From Pseudo-nitzschia pungens (Eukaryota > Bacillariophyta > Bacillariophyceae > Bacillariales > Bacillariaceae), in the NCBI GenBank assembly GCA_037355855.1, contig CM074763.1, positions 620,001 through 684,000 on the forward strand: a DNA stretch of 64,000 nucleotides, given 5' to 3'. This document shows positions 22,382-34,130 of the stretch, one piece after another. How positions within the stretch are numbered: position 1 is the first letter of the stretch; each line of letters begins with the position of its first letter. The position numbers and the translations under genes are program-made. A model generated the notes under the pieces. It saw only the letters and a list, made by a program, of their open reading frames with translations. It did not search any database and had not been told where the DNA came from.

Positions 22382-25300
22382 GTTTAAATGCAAAGACAAG
22401 CAACGGTGCTCCGATAACGGGATCACACACTGTTACAAGCGCAACGGAGTTGCGCGAAGCAGCTGAAGACTGTAACGAACAGCGCCGCTACCATCGAAGT
22501 TGATACAAGGCAGCTGAGGTAGGGCATGTATGCGTCGTATAGAAGCCAACTGTACGGCCCAGCAGTCTCTCAGTTACTTTGAACGATGATAAATGCTATG
22601 CTTTGAACGATCGAGTATATCTCTGATCGGGAGCTATTCAGTCCAAACAAGACTAGCATCGACACTGCTAAGGCAAGAGAATACAGCACAGAATCCAACT
22701 TTGTTGCCTAGCATGGTGTTCGACGCAACTATGAATTCGGAACTGCTGTTCCGAAGACATAACAGAAGCAGCGTGTTTCGAATATATAATCTACGAATCA
22801 CGAGCTGCTGTTGCATGGAAAGTACAGGAGCAGCGTTATTCGGATCGATGACAGCAAGCGATCCCACGAAGAACAAGTGGAACAGTTGTGCTGTTCCGGG
22901 GACAACTTGCTCACGATTATGTCCAATCGGGAACATAAGCTGTATGTTGAACAGCAACTCTTTTGGAGACCGGTGTGGTCCAACTGAAACAAATGATCTA
23001 GAATAGGCTTATGGTCTTGGGGATTTTAGTATGAGGAGGCCCCAGCAGCCGGACAAATGTTTTTTTTGCATACAGGGCAAAAGGTCCTAAAAGCAGGAAA
23101 AGACGTTCACAACCCCCCCCCCCGGCCCTCTGATGTATGAAGAAACATGAAATAGAAAAGCTGCAATATTTGGGACAAGTTGTTCTCTGACAAGCAGCAC
23201 GGATACACATGCAAGTACCAAGTCCCTTCGATCATGACCATCGAATCGATCTGAAGATGCTACTCCTAGGACAAGACCTGACTTCGTTTGTCAACTCCTC
23301 ATGAAGTGTCATTCGTCTCTTCCTGCGACGAATCATCTACATGTGATTGAAATAAATAAGAATATTGGATTTGACGGACCACTTGTGAAGCCTTGTTTCT
23401 TAAGTTAATTCTTGGACTGAACCTAAGAAGAAGTATATTGCTCTTCCGGAAGCATTTTCTCCGTTTTGCAGGCAAATCTTCGACTGTGTGAACCACCGAT
23501 ACTCAGTTTCATGTCGTTTGCAACCTAATCAGGACTGCAGTGCTTCGCCGTGGCTTCCGACGCAGCGCCGAAAGAATAAAACACGTCGTTAATAATCCTG
23601 CCAAATCGATCAAAACGTGTTGTATTTCACTAGGCGTGATCCCTCCTGTCCATTTTGATTGCCAAAACCGTGTGCATGTCACTCGGTTCGTCGTTGGTGT
23701 TCCTTTGCTTGAGGGGGAGTGAATAGTGAACGATCATAAAGCTGACGACGTTATCGATGGCAGTCCCGCTTCGCGAGATCCGTGGTAAACGCATATAACA
23801 TGTGCTGGTCAAGAAGACTTGCCATGTTCAATGTATACCTGGAAAACTTTGGACGCGGTTCTATAACGAACTAAACTATTCACGGTTCTTCTGCGTAGTA
23901 GGCGAGCTTGCCTTGTTTCGTATCAGACATCCTTGTGTCTACCGTCTCTTGTCCTCTGTCCTTGTAGGTCACGAGCGCGGCACATCGTTCCTTACATTGC
24001 CTAACATTATGCGATCTCCAGCGCATTCGCGTCTCGCTTCAAGCTTGCTTCTCGATTGCTACATACAATCCAGCATGTTGTCGTGACACGCTGCTTGTCG
24101 CTTAGTCGTACTTGGAAGAGCGTTCATCGGATTGCTTCTTTGAACGCTCTGTCCGCGTCTCTCCATTGGAGTCGCGTCAGTCATTCTCATCATTCGTCCT
24201 CGTCATCCTGTTCGATCGCTCCATGCTTCTGTAGGCTTTCCGTTTGTCAGGGCATCGATGTCGCCCCTTGTCGCTGCTGCAGCTGCTTTCGCTGCAACCA
24301 CACGGAGCTGACTTCTGAGCAAGGACAGGGATATACCAAATCGTCCCCGCTGTTCTGAAGAGAAAGCGACAATATACAGAATAAATCTTGGGAAGCAAAT
24401 AAGGGAAGGCCATATATTGGGGGGTCTTGCTCGTAGCTCTCTGCTCCGGTTTTTTGCCTTCGGAGCTCTACTGAGGACATTTTCTGTTTCACGAGCAGAG
24501 GTGGCCACTTATTGAGGATACTGGTAATTTTAGAGGAAGTTTCGGCCAAGATACTGATTGCAATCCTTGCTATCTTGTAATTACAATCTTTGCAATCTTC
24601 AGTGTCGATCGAACGTCTTTCGAGTCAAAACAGGGGTCTTTCGATCGTTACAGTGAACTGATTGTTACTTACAATCAGTCTTTCACCCGATCCGTCCCCG
24701 TAAGCAGCAGGATTTCCAGACCATCTTTTGCATTTCTGCTGATTTGAAGATCGTCTTCGAAAGAACGGAGCCTTTTGGCAGTTTTGGTGGGCTGTTGCTT
24801 GCAACTTGATAACATACAGTCGTTCACCTGATCCGTCACTTAAAATAACAGGGTCCTCGGATCTTTTCAAGTCTAATTGCGATGGAGCAAGTAGAATAGT
24901 GCCGCTTGAAGGCTGGATATCAACACATTCCCTTTTGCCTGTATTCTAAAACCAATAGCAGTAGCAATGGAACCTCCAGCAGCAACACCTAGAGCGTTGG
25001 TTTCTTCGTCGGTAGGAGCTGCTTAAGCAATAGCAGGGTTAGCTGGCTTGGCGTCTAGTTTATTTCAGCATTCTCCTTTGCTTTGCTTTGGTCTATTGCA
25101 GCACTTGCAATTTTCAATTCTGTCGATCTACACGGATATTCCTATCGACAGAATGGCAATCGAAATAGATTCGATTATTGGGCTGCAGCAGACACCCTTT
25201 GGGTACCGGTCTGATTGCGAGAACATTTCTGCGGTGGTCCTTCGGAAACTTCTTTGCTTGACAATTTGGTTCGTTCGGTCATCCTAGACGATTTTGGTTG

Positions 25301-25947
25301 CCAAAATAGTCGGTTTCGAGAGTTCCGAAATATCCGTATGGACCATTTGTTTACTAGTCGATTCGGTTTCATCTCCAGCGTTCGACTCCTATGTCAGGTC
25401 CTTCCGAATGGTGGCTTTCCCACGTTGGTCTCCCCTTTCCCCTACCGAACTGAGCCACGATGAGGCCATCACCATGCTCTGCTTCTGTATTAGAGAACTC
25501 TCTAGTGGGTGTCGCAGATTTCCTATTTCAGCACCTCTTTGGGAAAGGGCTCCGCATTTACATCAGGGATCTCGCGATGTCGACTGCCGATCTACAACTG
25601 AGGTTTTACATCCAAGTGGATTACATTGATGCCGTAGCTGATCAGACTTTCGGCTTTCATCCAGGCTCTAGTCAGCGTCCTGGCAATGTAGAAGCGAGGA
25701 GTCCTGGGTCTGATGAACTGGTGCGTTGATACCTGCCCGTCAACAGTATCTACTCTGTGGTGGACAGCAATAACAACAGTGGTGCACGGAGTGCTGACAA
25801 GGACTAATATAACAAAGATAACATTCAGGCGCTATTCCATACACCAGGAGCACACTAGCTACCACTCTAGAGGTAGTTTGGAAAGGTGTCAAGGGAGAAA
25901 TCGCCTTCGTTCAGAAAATGTGAACGAAAATAGCTTTGTACAAGTTT

Positions 25948-26129
25948 CGTTCTTGCAGACGTGCATTAAGGTATCTATGGCCTCTAGTCCTGTCGTCATT
26001 AGATCGGCATTACTTTTTGCCAATGAATTCTGAAGTAACGTTCTTGCAGACGTGCATTAAGGTATCTATGGCCTCTAGTCCTGTCGTCATTAGATCGGCA
26101 TTACTTTTTGCCAATGAATTCTGAAGTAA
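25948..26129 (+). repeat. Perfect 91-bp tandem duplication
   Basis: The unit starting CGTTCTTGCAGACGTGCATT at 25948 is repeated from 26039 without differences that I can see. Both units end in AATTCTGAAGTAA. Confidence 0.9.
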
Positions 26130-26348
26130 AAAACAATAAAGCCCAACTTACACGTGTGTTGGAAGAATCATCCTCATTCAAACTACGAAGAATAAGATAC
26201 GTACGTTTCGGAAAGCTTGAGAAAAATACTCTTTGTACCGGCATATGAGCTTGTCAGAGTTGGATTAGATGTCGACGACGGCGGCGGATATCAGTGCTAT
26301 TGAAACCTATCAATTGGCATCTTATTTTGAGAACGGCCACTCACCACA

Positions 26349-27359
26349 ATGATGAATAATAACCTTGTCGCCTTGGCATGCTTTGCGCTGATAGTTACGA
26401 CCGCAAAAGCATGGAGCGTTGTCCCGAATAGGAGCATTTTGGGGTCGTCAGCGCAAAATGCCGATGGCATGAAATGCAAGGATGCCGGTGACGTGGATCG
26501 CGTCGGTACTTGCAGAAAGAACATCTCGCGGCGTGAGCTTTTGCATAAGGGAATAGCGACTGTTGGCGTTTCTCTGATGACATATCCATCATTTGCTCAA
26601 GCAGCAACAGACGCAAATGAAAAAACAGAACCAGAGGAAAAAGGTCTCATGACAGCTTCCGCGGTCGCATCTTTGCTACATCCAGTTCCTACCTTCACAA
26701 TTGTCGACAAAAAGGGGGTTCCATTCACTGTAGTGGGCGAAGATGCCAAAGTTACTGGGTACTTTTTCACTACCTACAAAGAGGCTCAACGAATTTTGGA
26801 ATTGGCGAGAAAAAGTGCTGACAAGGCGATTGCAAAGGCAAAGGCCGATAAAGAAGAGGATATCGGAGCGAACCCGTGGATAAATGCTAGAATCTCGACC
26901 GTCCCTTTGGATTATGCTATCACTCTTGTCAGTAAATCGATGAGAATGTCTGGAAAAGGTGTATATTTCAAGATGGCACCGGCTGAGGACGATATCGACG
27001 ATGCTTTGGCTGTGACAGGTGATGACGACTTGGCGGAGGGAAAAGTTCCTTTGTTCTACTACGAGGATTTCAAAACATCGGATGCGGAAGGAACGGAAAA
27101 AACTCCTTTGTACTTCCGAAAGAATGAGCTTGAAAAGGAATGGCGTAGATTGAATCCGGGACAGACGCCTCCCAAGGTAAATGTTACAGAACTTTTGTCA
27201 GTCCTTACGGAGTTGGTGAGACCTGGAGGAACTGACGACGAGTTACGAAATCTCGTATTTGTATCGCCAAAAGAAAGCGAGTCAAAACAGAAAGAATGTC
27301 TGAAGAAAGGAGGTAGCGAGCCTGCATTTGTTGTGGGGAAAAGGATTATTGTCCTCTAA
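26349..27359 (+). CDS. TIC22: Tic22-like plastid protein with twin-arginine signal
   Basis: An intact 336-residue single-exon protein. Residues 1-21 form an ER signal peptide (MMNNNLVALACFALIVTTAK). Around residues 60-85 is a second signal with twin arginines (SRRELLHKGIATVGVSLMTY) ending FAQAA, typical of Tat-dependent thylakoid-lumen targeting. The rest matches the Tic22 family: LLHPVPTFTIVDKKGVPFTV, TGYFFTTYKEAQRILELA, then VPLFYYEDF and TPLYFRKNELEKEWRRLNPG. Tic22 proteins chaperone preproteins at the plastid envelope; cyanobacterial relatives act in the periplasm and thylakoid. A lumen location here is inferred from the Tat signal. Confidence 0.75.
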   Translation: MMNNNLVALACFALIVTTAKAWSVVPNRSILGSSAQNADGMKCKDAGDVDRVGTCRKNISRRELLHKGIATVGVSLMTYPSFAQAATDANEKTEPEEKGLMTASAVASLLHPVPTFTIVDKKGVPFTVVGEDAKVTGYFFTTYKEAQRILELARKSADKAIAKAKADKEEDIGANPWINARISTVPLDYAITLVSKSMRMSGKGVYFKMAPAEDDIDDALAVTGDDDLAEGKVPLFYYEDFKTSDAEGTEKTPLYFRKNELEKEWRRLNPGQTPPKVNVTELLSVLTELVRPGGTDDELRNLVFVSPKESESKQKECLKKGGSEPAFVVGKRIIVL

Positions 27360-27557
27360 AACTCAGTACATTCAACATAGCTTTCTTGATCGGAATCGGA
27401 GGAAACTATAATTCATAGCTACGCGTAGTTTTGTTTTCGAGTTCAATGAGCAATTTTGAAGACCGGAAAATTTGCTTTCCTTACTCTGGTATGAACATCG
27501 TGATTGCTTATCATCGAATCATATTTGTATGTTGGGCGGATTCATTTATACAATTGA

Positions 27558-28139
27558 TCATTTTTCGGTGAATTTTGCTATCACATCTTCTGGAGCCTGT
27601 ACCAACTCAATCAGAACCCCATTTCCGGATATTGGAGTTTTTTCGTTGCCCTTCGGGTGGATGAACACCACATTGTGCCCGGCAGCTCCCTTTCTGATGC
27701 CCCCGGGAGTAAATCGAACACCTTTTGTTTCCATCCATTCTACGGCTTCTTCCAAGCGATCGACCCAAAGACCTATGTGGTTCAGTGGAGGAATATGAAC
27801 CTTCGGGCTTTTGTTCGGATCGATGGGAGTCATCAAATCGATTTCTACTTCGTGTGGACTAATCCCCAGTTTAAGAATGTCTTCTTCGACATTTTCCGAT
27901 TCAATCCGTTTTGTGGCGTGAGGTTCCAGGCCGAATATATTTTTCCACAACAAATCCAAAGGCTCCCTGCTTTCGCAACCAATCGCAACTTGTTGGACTC
28001 CCAATATTTGAAATGGCCTTCCGGGACTAGCCTCTGAAAAAGTTGGTGCAGTAGAAGAAACAAACGTCCTGAGGGCGGACCCTAACGCAACGCGTCTGCT
28101 CGACGGTAACAAGATTTTGGTGGAAAAATGTTGAAACAT
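27558..28139 (-). CDS. VOC/glyoxalase-fold protein, methylmalonyl-CoA epimerase-like
   Basis: An intact 193-residue protein. Residues 1-40 form a basic, Ser/Thr-rich presequence ([20 protein letters not shown]) typical of mitochondria. The vicinal-oxygen-chelate fold follows: [11 protein letters not shown], then [20 protein letters not shown], then [12 protein letters not shown] and [10 protein letters not shown]. The second His and the final Glu metal ligands are in place. Where methylmalonyl-CoA epimerases have DHVAIAV, this protein has QQVAIGC, so a canonical metal ligand is replaced. It is therefore an epimerase-like VOC protein of uncertain substrate. Confidence 0.7.
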   Translation of the reverse strand: MFQHFSTKILLPSSRRVALGSALRTFVSSTAPTFSEASPGRPFQILGVQQVAIGCESREPLDLLWKNIFGLEPHATKRIESENVEEDILKLGISPHEVEIDLMTPIDPNKSPKVHIPPLNHIGLWVDRLEEAVEWMETKGVRFTPGGIRKGAAGHNVVFIHPKGNEKTPISGNGVLIELVQAPEDVIAKFTEK

Positions 28140-30479
28140 TTAGACGTGTGGCCTTTCAACGATGAAGTGAGGAACGTCTGTGATTCACCTCCTGCAACTG
28201 CTTAGAGATTTTTTAGAGCTGTTCGTCTATCGTCACTATTGTGCAATTCTCCGGCACCTACCGAAGAAATCTTTATTGTTTCAATTTGGGAAGATAACGT
28301 TATGAGTTAAGGAAAGATCGATCGCAAGAAAGAATCACTTATTTATCATGGATCGCCGTGAATTGACACTTTTTCTGTGACTGGATCAACGAGATTGATT
28401 CGGTTCCGGCCAAGGATCAAAATGACCCTTACTCCAACGGTTGCGTTTCGCAAGGCAAGCAAGTAAGTACCGTATGACCGAAACAACACAACCGGTAACA
28501 TGATCAAAAGCACAAGTAGTATCACCAGGCAAGTTGATTCCAATATGCAGTGGCCTCTAACGATGATTTTGACAATGAAGAATGGCAACCCTCACGTGAT
28601 TTCGATTGCTGGAAGAATGCACTACTACTGATTACTACTACTAGTAGTAGTACTACTACTAGTATGAGGAGGAGTTACTAACTGGTTGTGGTGCTGCTGG
28701 TGGTGCTGGAAAGCAGCAATTTGAGCACATCAGTAGTAGTACTATCATAATCCAGCCAGCAGGAGCTTAGCTGAAACAACGTCCTCATCTCTAAAGGGCC
28801 TGCTAGAGTTTCTACTCCTTTCTATTTGTTTGAACTTGGAACACATTACTACGAATCATTCGTATCCTAGATCAAAAGTCTAGAAACAGTACTAGTACGT
28901 TTACTAGTCCCACAGAACAACAAAATTCCATGGCATCTCCACCAGTGAGCGAGTTTATCCTCATACCACGAACTCCTCGGTAGTCAACAGCAAAAGCATG
29001 AGGATGCATTGACGAGTGGATCGAATATATGACGCACTCTTTTGAAAAGGAGGTTGTTGATGTGAAGAGTAGTCGTCATCCAGAACAACATTTACTAGTA
29101 GTTTGTGGCCAGCACCATTTGAGCTGTTAAGAACGCACCGAACGAACCGTGAAGCAAGACACTTTTCTGTTTGCACAATGGATTGAACAAACTTGGTAGA
29201 CGAAATAATATTACTTCGTAGAATCGAATCATAAAAGATATTCCTCGCACCCAAAAGCGAGCATGGACGCCGCCGTTTCGGCATCCATGCTTTTGGTTCG
29301 ATATCTTTCCGCCGTCCGGGCATCCGGCTACTGCTGCTTCTGTTATTGTTGAACTTTCTCGCGTCGACCAGTCACGAAATGTTTTTTTCCATCCTCCCCT
29401 CGCTCGTTCCACCGGAAGGGATTCGGACGCACGGCAGCATGAAGTTCAATGGGGATGGACAGAATCCGGTGTATTGTATTTGTTTGAAACGACACCGGAT
29501 AAGACGTTGTCGGGTCACCAAGGATGCCACGCGACATCACCAACCTTGTTGCGCACAAGAAGTCCTGCAAGGCATTGCTTCACTTGTTGCATGAGGAGAC
29601 ATTTTGTCCGCATTTTTTTTCAAAAAAAAAAGAGAAGTGGTACTGTTCTCATGTTCCGACGTGGACTCCGGGTGTCTTTTTTTCTGTAATTTCTTGGCAT
29701 GAGGCTTTCGAGGACAATGCTCTAGGTGATAGATGAATGGATGTTTCAGACATGGCAATGAAAGCAATGGTTCATGACCGATGACAACGAGAACGAGGAG
29801 AACGATAGTAATACGACGGGCCGAACAGTACGCATGACCAAGTCGAGAAAAGCTGTCGAAACCATTGTAATCTCAGATACTATACTCCGAAGCAATTGCG
29901 TTGGGCAGGATGATCGTCGAACCTTTCCGAGCAAGTTTCATTGCTTGTCGATTGCCATTCGTTTTCTGTTTCGTTCACTACACGTAGAATGCAAACAATC
30001 CAATGATGAGAAGAAACGAAATGAACGACCCGTTTTGCGAACATAGCATACGCTTATATGCAAGCGTGTATGCAAGAACGAAATGCAGCCCTACGATGTC
30101 CAACCAACCCAAGGAAAACACACTCAAATCCGGTTTGAAAATGGCTGTTCCCTGTCGTTGAACTTCTAGAAATGATGGTGGTAATGCTGTTATCACTCGG
30201 CGTTTGGCAAGAACAAATAATGGTATCCCTCTACTTGTACCGTTCTCTGTTTCAATCAATATGTTCTCTACCTTTGTGCCATCATTGCTGTTGATCGAAT
30301 CGTCGTGGCACCGCGATTTCCGCAACACCGAACAGTGTCCGTGTACATGTAGTGTACGGCAGGTCCAAACCCAACAACCCAAACCCAACAACCCAAACCA
30401 ACCCAAACCACAATCAGTTCGTCGTTCTCGTGCTCGTCTCCGTGTCTCGCATTCTTTATTGTCATCGTTACCTTTGTTA
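28140..30479. other. Intergenic, no gene recognised
   Basis: Contains TACTACTAGTAGTAG-type simple sequence at about 28621-28665. Many short frames on both strands were read. The frames at 29346-29594 and 29774-30046 look mildly protein-like but show no motif or splice pattern, so they are not called. Confidence 0.45.
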
Positions 30480-31277
30480 TTATTTGTGCCGTTTTCTCGC
30501 CCCGAAATCCGTCAGCTGTTTCTTGGACACGACGCCCACCCGGTCGTTCAGTCCCTCCTTGGTGGCAAAAATGCTGCCGGACGACGCGGACGAATAGCCG
30601 CCGCTCTTTTTCTGAAAGGACTGCCAGGATTTCTGTCGGTTGCTCGATTCGATCTCCTTCTTTTGGAGCCTCCACTTGTTCTTGAGGGATTTGGCCGCCC
30701 GCCGTTTCTTGTTGCGCTCCGCCTCCGTGTCCCCGTCGTTGGGTATCAGGTGGTCCGGCAGCACAAAGTCCTTGACCTTTTTGGGTTTCTTGCCGCCGGT
30801 CTTTTTGGCCTTGTGGGGCTTGTCCTTGGTGGATGTTGTAGATGTAGATGCTGCTGCTGCTACCGGGGCCGGGGCGCCGCCGCTCGTCGTGACGATTGCT
30901 GCCGGAACTTGCTGGGCATGCGACGTGGATCCTCCCCCGTCCGTCATCCCAATCTCGTGATCCCCTTCGATCGGGGGAGGAGGCGGCGGCAGCGGCGGAG
31001 GCGGAAGAGGTGGCGGTGGCAACCGAAGCTCCTCGGAGGGTTCCGGTTGGGTATTCGCGCTCTCCCCATTCCCATTTCCGTTCCCATTCGTGGCGGCGGC
31101 GGTGGTGGGTGCCGCCGCGACGTTGGCCCGGGACAATTCCAGGAGTTCTTCCAGGTCCGTTTTGAGGGCCAGGAGCGATTCGTCGCCCGGCGAGGCTTCC
31201 AGCAATTCCACGATCCCGGCCAGCTGGGATTCGTACTCCGCGATTTGCTCGACGGTCGTGGGCTCTACGTCCGCCAT
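30480..31277 (-). CDS. SMNDC1: SPF30/SMNDC1-like splicing factor lacking a Tudor domain
   Basis: An intact 265-residue protein. The N-terminus (EYESQLAGIVELLEASPGDE, then LALKTDLEELLELSRA) and the C-terminus (KSWQSFQKKSGGYSSASSGS, then IFATKEGLNDRVGVV and ARKRHK) match survival-motor-neuron-related splicing factor 30, a U2/tri-snRNP assembly factor. The central Tudor domain is absent. In its place are an Asn-Gly run and a poly-proline block (about residues 85-105). This is either a true Tudor-less paralogue or a lineage-specific loss. Location in the nucleus is expected from the family. Confidence 0.7.
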   Translation of the reverse strand: MADVEPTTVEQIAEYESQLAGIVELLEASPGDESLLALKTDLEELLELSRANVAAAPTTAAATNGNGNGNGESANTQPEPSEELRLPPPPLPPPPLPPPPPPIEGDHEIGMTDGGGSTSHAQQVPAAIVTTSGGAPAPVAAAASTSTTSTKDKPHKAKKTGGKKPKKVKDFVLPDHLIPNDGDTEAERNKKRRAAKSLKNKWRLQKKEIESSNRQKSWQSFQKKSGGYSSASSGSIFATKEGLNDRVGVVSKKQLTDFGARKRHK

Positions 31278-32361
31278 GGTTGTTGTTGGTCCAATTATTT
31301 GTTTGTTTGTTTGTTGCTTTTGGAATATTATTTGATACTATTGGTTGTCTGCTGTCTGTTGTCTGTTGTCTGTTGTCTGTTGTCTGTTCCTGCTTCTGCC
31401 CCTGTTCCTGTTCCTTTTGCGGACCTATCAATTGACGGGACCAGATGATCCCCGATGGTTTGGCTGCCGTCGCCGCCTTCCGACTTTCTCTGGCGTTCTC
31501 GGGAAGAAAAGGATGGGAAGTTTCAAAAACAAAAAATACGAAGCACGAAGTGACAGAATGTGATCGAAATACGAACTCGTACGAAGTCCTTCGTTCGTAG
31601 TGTCCCGTGGGCGCTTCGGGTTCCAACCTCCAACCTCCAACCTCTTCGACACCATTATTTTGGACTTGCTGTGCGCTAAGTTACGGTATCTCGAAAGCTA
31701 TTGAGTAGTACTATAATAGTTCCAAGTTCCAACGTCGAACGGAAGAAGTAGTAACGTCCTCCTAACGCTCATCACTGGGTCTCCAAACACAAAAAGCAAT
31801 AACTTTAGAGGAGAATCTCATGAATCAAAATATGGGGATGACGTTAAGAGAAATTGATATGCCAACGTAAGTTCATCGGAGTTGAAGGTCATGTTGACTT
31901 TTGATTGATGATGGTTGATGCGAACATGCCACGATACCATTGGTACGGTATGGTATGGAGAACGTAATCGGAATGAAAGCCCATCTTGAAGCTGGAATGA
32001 TGGAACCTCATCTTCCACCTACCGTGATATTGAATATTGTGGATCTGTTTCGTCTTCGTCACAATTGTTTTCTCGTTTTCTCCGATCGAGGATGATGTAT
32101 GTTGCGTTGTTGGTTGGACGCATCTCATTCACATCGTCAACAGCCAATAGCCAATAGCCAATAGCCAATAGCGTAATCATCGGCCGAACTTCGAACGCAG
32201 GAACACATAATTTTGTGGACTTGATCAATCATCCGCAATACCACCAAATCGAATCAATCATCGATCATACCCTCTGCCGAGAGAGCTGGTTTCTGATTAC
32301 TTCGTATTTATTTATCGATTGATTCATTCATTCATTCCTACATTCATTCATTCCAAAACCC
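31278..32361. other. Divergent intergenic region
   Basis: Contains a TGTCTGT simple repeat at about 31340-31390, an AACCTCC repeat at about 31620-31640 and a CCAATAG repeat at about 32140-32170. No gene was recognised. Confidence 0.5.
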
Positions 32362-33584
32362 ATGGCGGCAACGACAACGAAAACGAAACGAGCACGGCGC
32401 AACCTACCAAGGAGGAGCGCCCCCCGCTCTGGAAGGTCTGGTTCGTGGCCTCCCGGCCCCACACGCTTACCGCCAGCATCTCGCCCAACATTGTCGCCTA
32501 TCACGCCGGGGTGGCCCTCCTCGAACGAGCCGGCGGCGGCGAGGCGCATGCCCATTACCACGATTACGACCGCGTCCCCGGCGTTTCCTCCCACCGGTAC
32601 GGGTGGCTGACTCTCAAGTGGACCGCCTTTTGCATGCTCATGCAGCTCGGGACCAACCTCCACAACGACTACGCCGACTTTGTCAGGGGCGCCGACAACG
32701 AGAAGCGGGTCGGACAGGCCCGGGCCACCCAAAAGGGATGGCTGACGCCCTTTCAGACCGCCGCGGCGTCGGGGGGGACGCTGCTGCTGGGACTGCTGCT
32801 GGGACTGGGATTCGTGGCCGATTTGGCCGCGGCGGATGCCGCTGCTGCCGCTGCCGGGCAATCGCCATTGGCATCGCCGCTGCGCGTTTGGGGCGCGCTG
32901 GTGGTGGTCCTATCGAGCATCTTCAACGCCTTTGCCTACACGGGCGGGCCCTGGCCGCTGGGGTACATCGGCATGCCCAATCTGTCGACGGGATACTCGG
33001 GCCTCGGGGACGCCTGCGTCTTTTTGTACTTTGGGCTGGTGGCGACGCTGATGCCTCCCTGGCTGCACGCGGCCCTCCATTCGGGCTACGACAACAACAA
33101 CAAGAACAACAACAACAACGGAATCGTTCCGGAGGACCTCGCGCGGTCCTTGGTTCCCCACGCGGTCCAGGTGGCGGTCCTGGCGGCCAACATCATCGTG
33201 GTCAACAACCTCCGGGACCGGCACACGGACGTTTTGGCCAACAAGCGGACCCTGGCGGTCCGGTTCGGTGCGACCTTTTGCCGGGTCGAGTACGGCGTGA
33301 ATCTGGCCGTGGCGTACGGGCTGGTTCTGTGGAAGGCGGTTCTCGCTTCCGGCGATGGCAACGACAACGGCAACGACAACGGCAATGGCAACGACGATTC
33401 GGGGTGGTTGAGGTGGTGCTGGTTCTTGCTCCCCCTGCTGTCGTCACCCCTGGCGTGGAAGGAATGGCGGGCGCTCTATCGCAAGGAGGGAGGAGCCCTG
33501 AATCCGCACGTCGGCGGGGCCGCCAAGGTCCAGCTGCTCTTTTGCATCCTGCTGGCAATCTCCGTCCGGAAAGGATCCCGCTGA
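32362..33584 (+). CDS. menA: MenA-type 1,4-dihydroxy-2-naphthoate prenyltransferase
   Basis: A UbiA-superfamily membrane enzyme that prenylates DHNA on the way to phylloquinone (photosystem I cofactor), expected in the plastid. After WFVASRPHTLTASISPNIVA come the first Mg-pyrophosphate motif NLHNDYADF and then ADNEKRVGQARATQKGWLTP. The second motif is VVNNLRDRHTDVLANKRTL. There are about nine hydrophobic segments. The frame of the enzyme has no ATG before residue about 90. The only well-placed start (CCCATGGCG, 32362) is in another frame and would need a -1 step (or +2) before about 32430. An upstream exon or a missing base is equally possible. The end at 33584 is firm. Confidence 0.8.
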
Positions 33585-34130
33585 ATCGATCCGATCGCGG
33601 CTGCCGCTAGTGTTGTTCTTGTTCTTGTTGTTGTTGTTGGAAAAAAGCGATGCGGATGCGGATGCGGATGCGGATGCGGATGCCAATGATGCACACACAC
33701 CGCACGGTGATTGTTCGCGACGAATGAATGAACGAATGAATGGCACGGCGGACAACGCCCGCAAACGCGTTCCAACTGCGCACAAAGCATTCGAATAATG
33801 GCAGCCCCTACTAACAGGAAGGCGTCACGACTTGCAGCCACTGCGCCCGATTGTTCCCCCGTCGGCAACGACCATGTTTCGGTCTCGTTGACCAAATCTA
33901 AGACGTGAAAAAAAAATGATAGTGATAGTACGTGTAGTAGTTGTTGCATGGTTGCATTTGTATGATACTGAATACGCGTACGGGTAGTTGGTTTCGTGGT
34001 TGATGATTTTTGATTCTATGCTTTCGGTCCTTCCGAGCATCATTATAATGATGTTGATTCTTGTTGTTATTGATTATATTTATTGATATTTTAATATTAT
34101 ATTATATATATATAAGAAAAATAACAACGA
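33585..34130. other. Convergent spacer with GATGCG microsatellite
   Basis: Holds a (GATGCG)n run at about 33649-33683 and an AT-rich stretch at 34060-34125. No gene was recognised. Confidence 0.55.

Larger units (their letters stand above)
20897..26348. other. 5.4-kb gene-poor stretch
   Basis: No convincing gene is present. The stretch contains scattered short frames, a cysteine-rich open frame at 22088-22381, a C-tract near 23110-23123 and a perfect 91-bp tandem duplication at 25948-26129. The frame at 25460-25729 and its continuation look weakly protein-like but match nothing I know. Decayed transposon sequence is plausible, but no transposon motif was found. Confidence 0.5.

Noticed and set aside
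22593..23006. 137-codon plus-strand frame in the gene desert
   Set aside because: No domain, unusual composition and no sign of splicing; likely chance.
29774..30046. Asn/Glu-rich 90-codon frame
   Set aside because: Plausible composition, but no homologous motif and no upstream or downstream exon.
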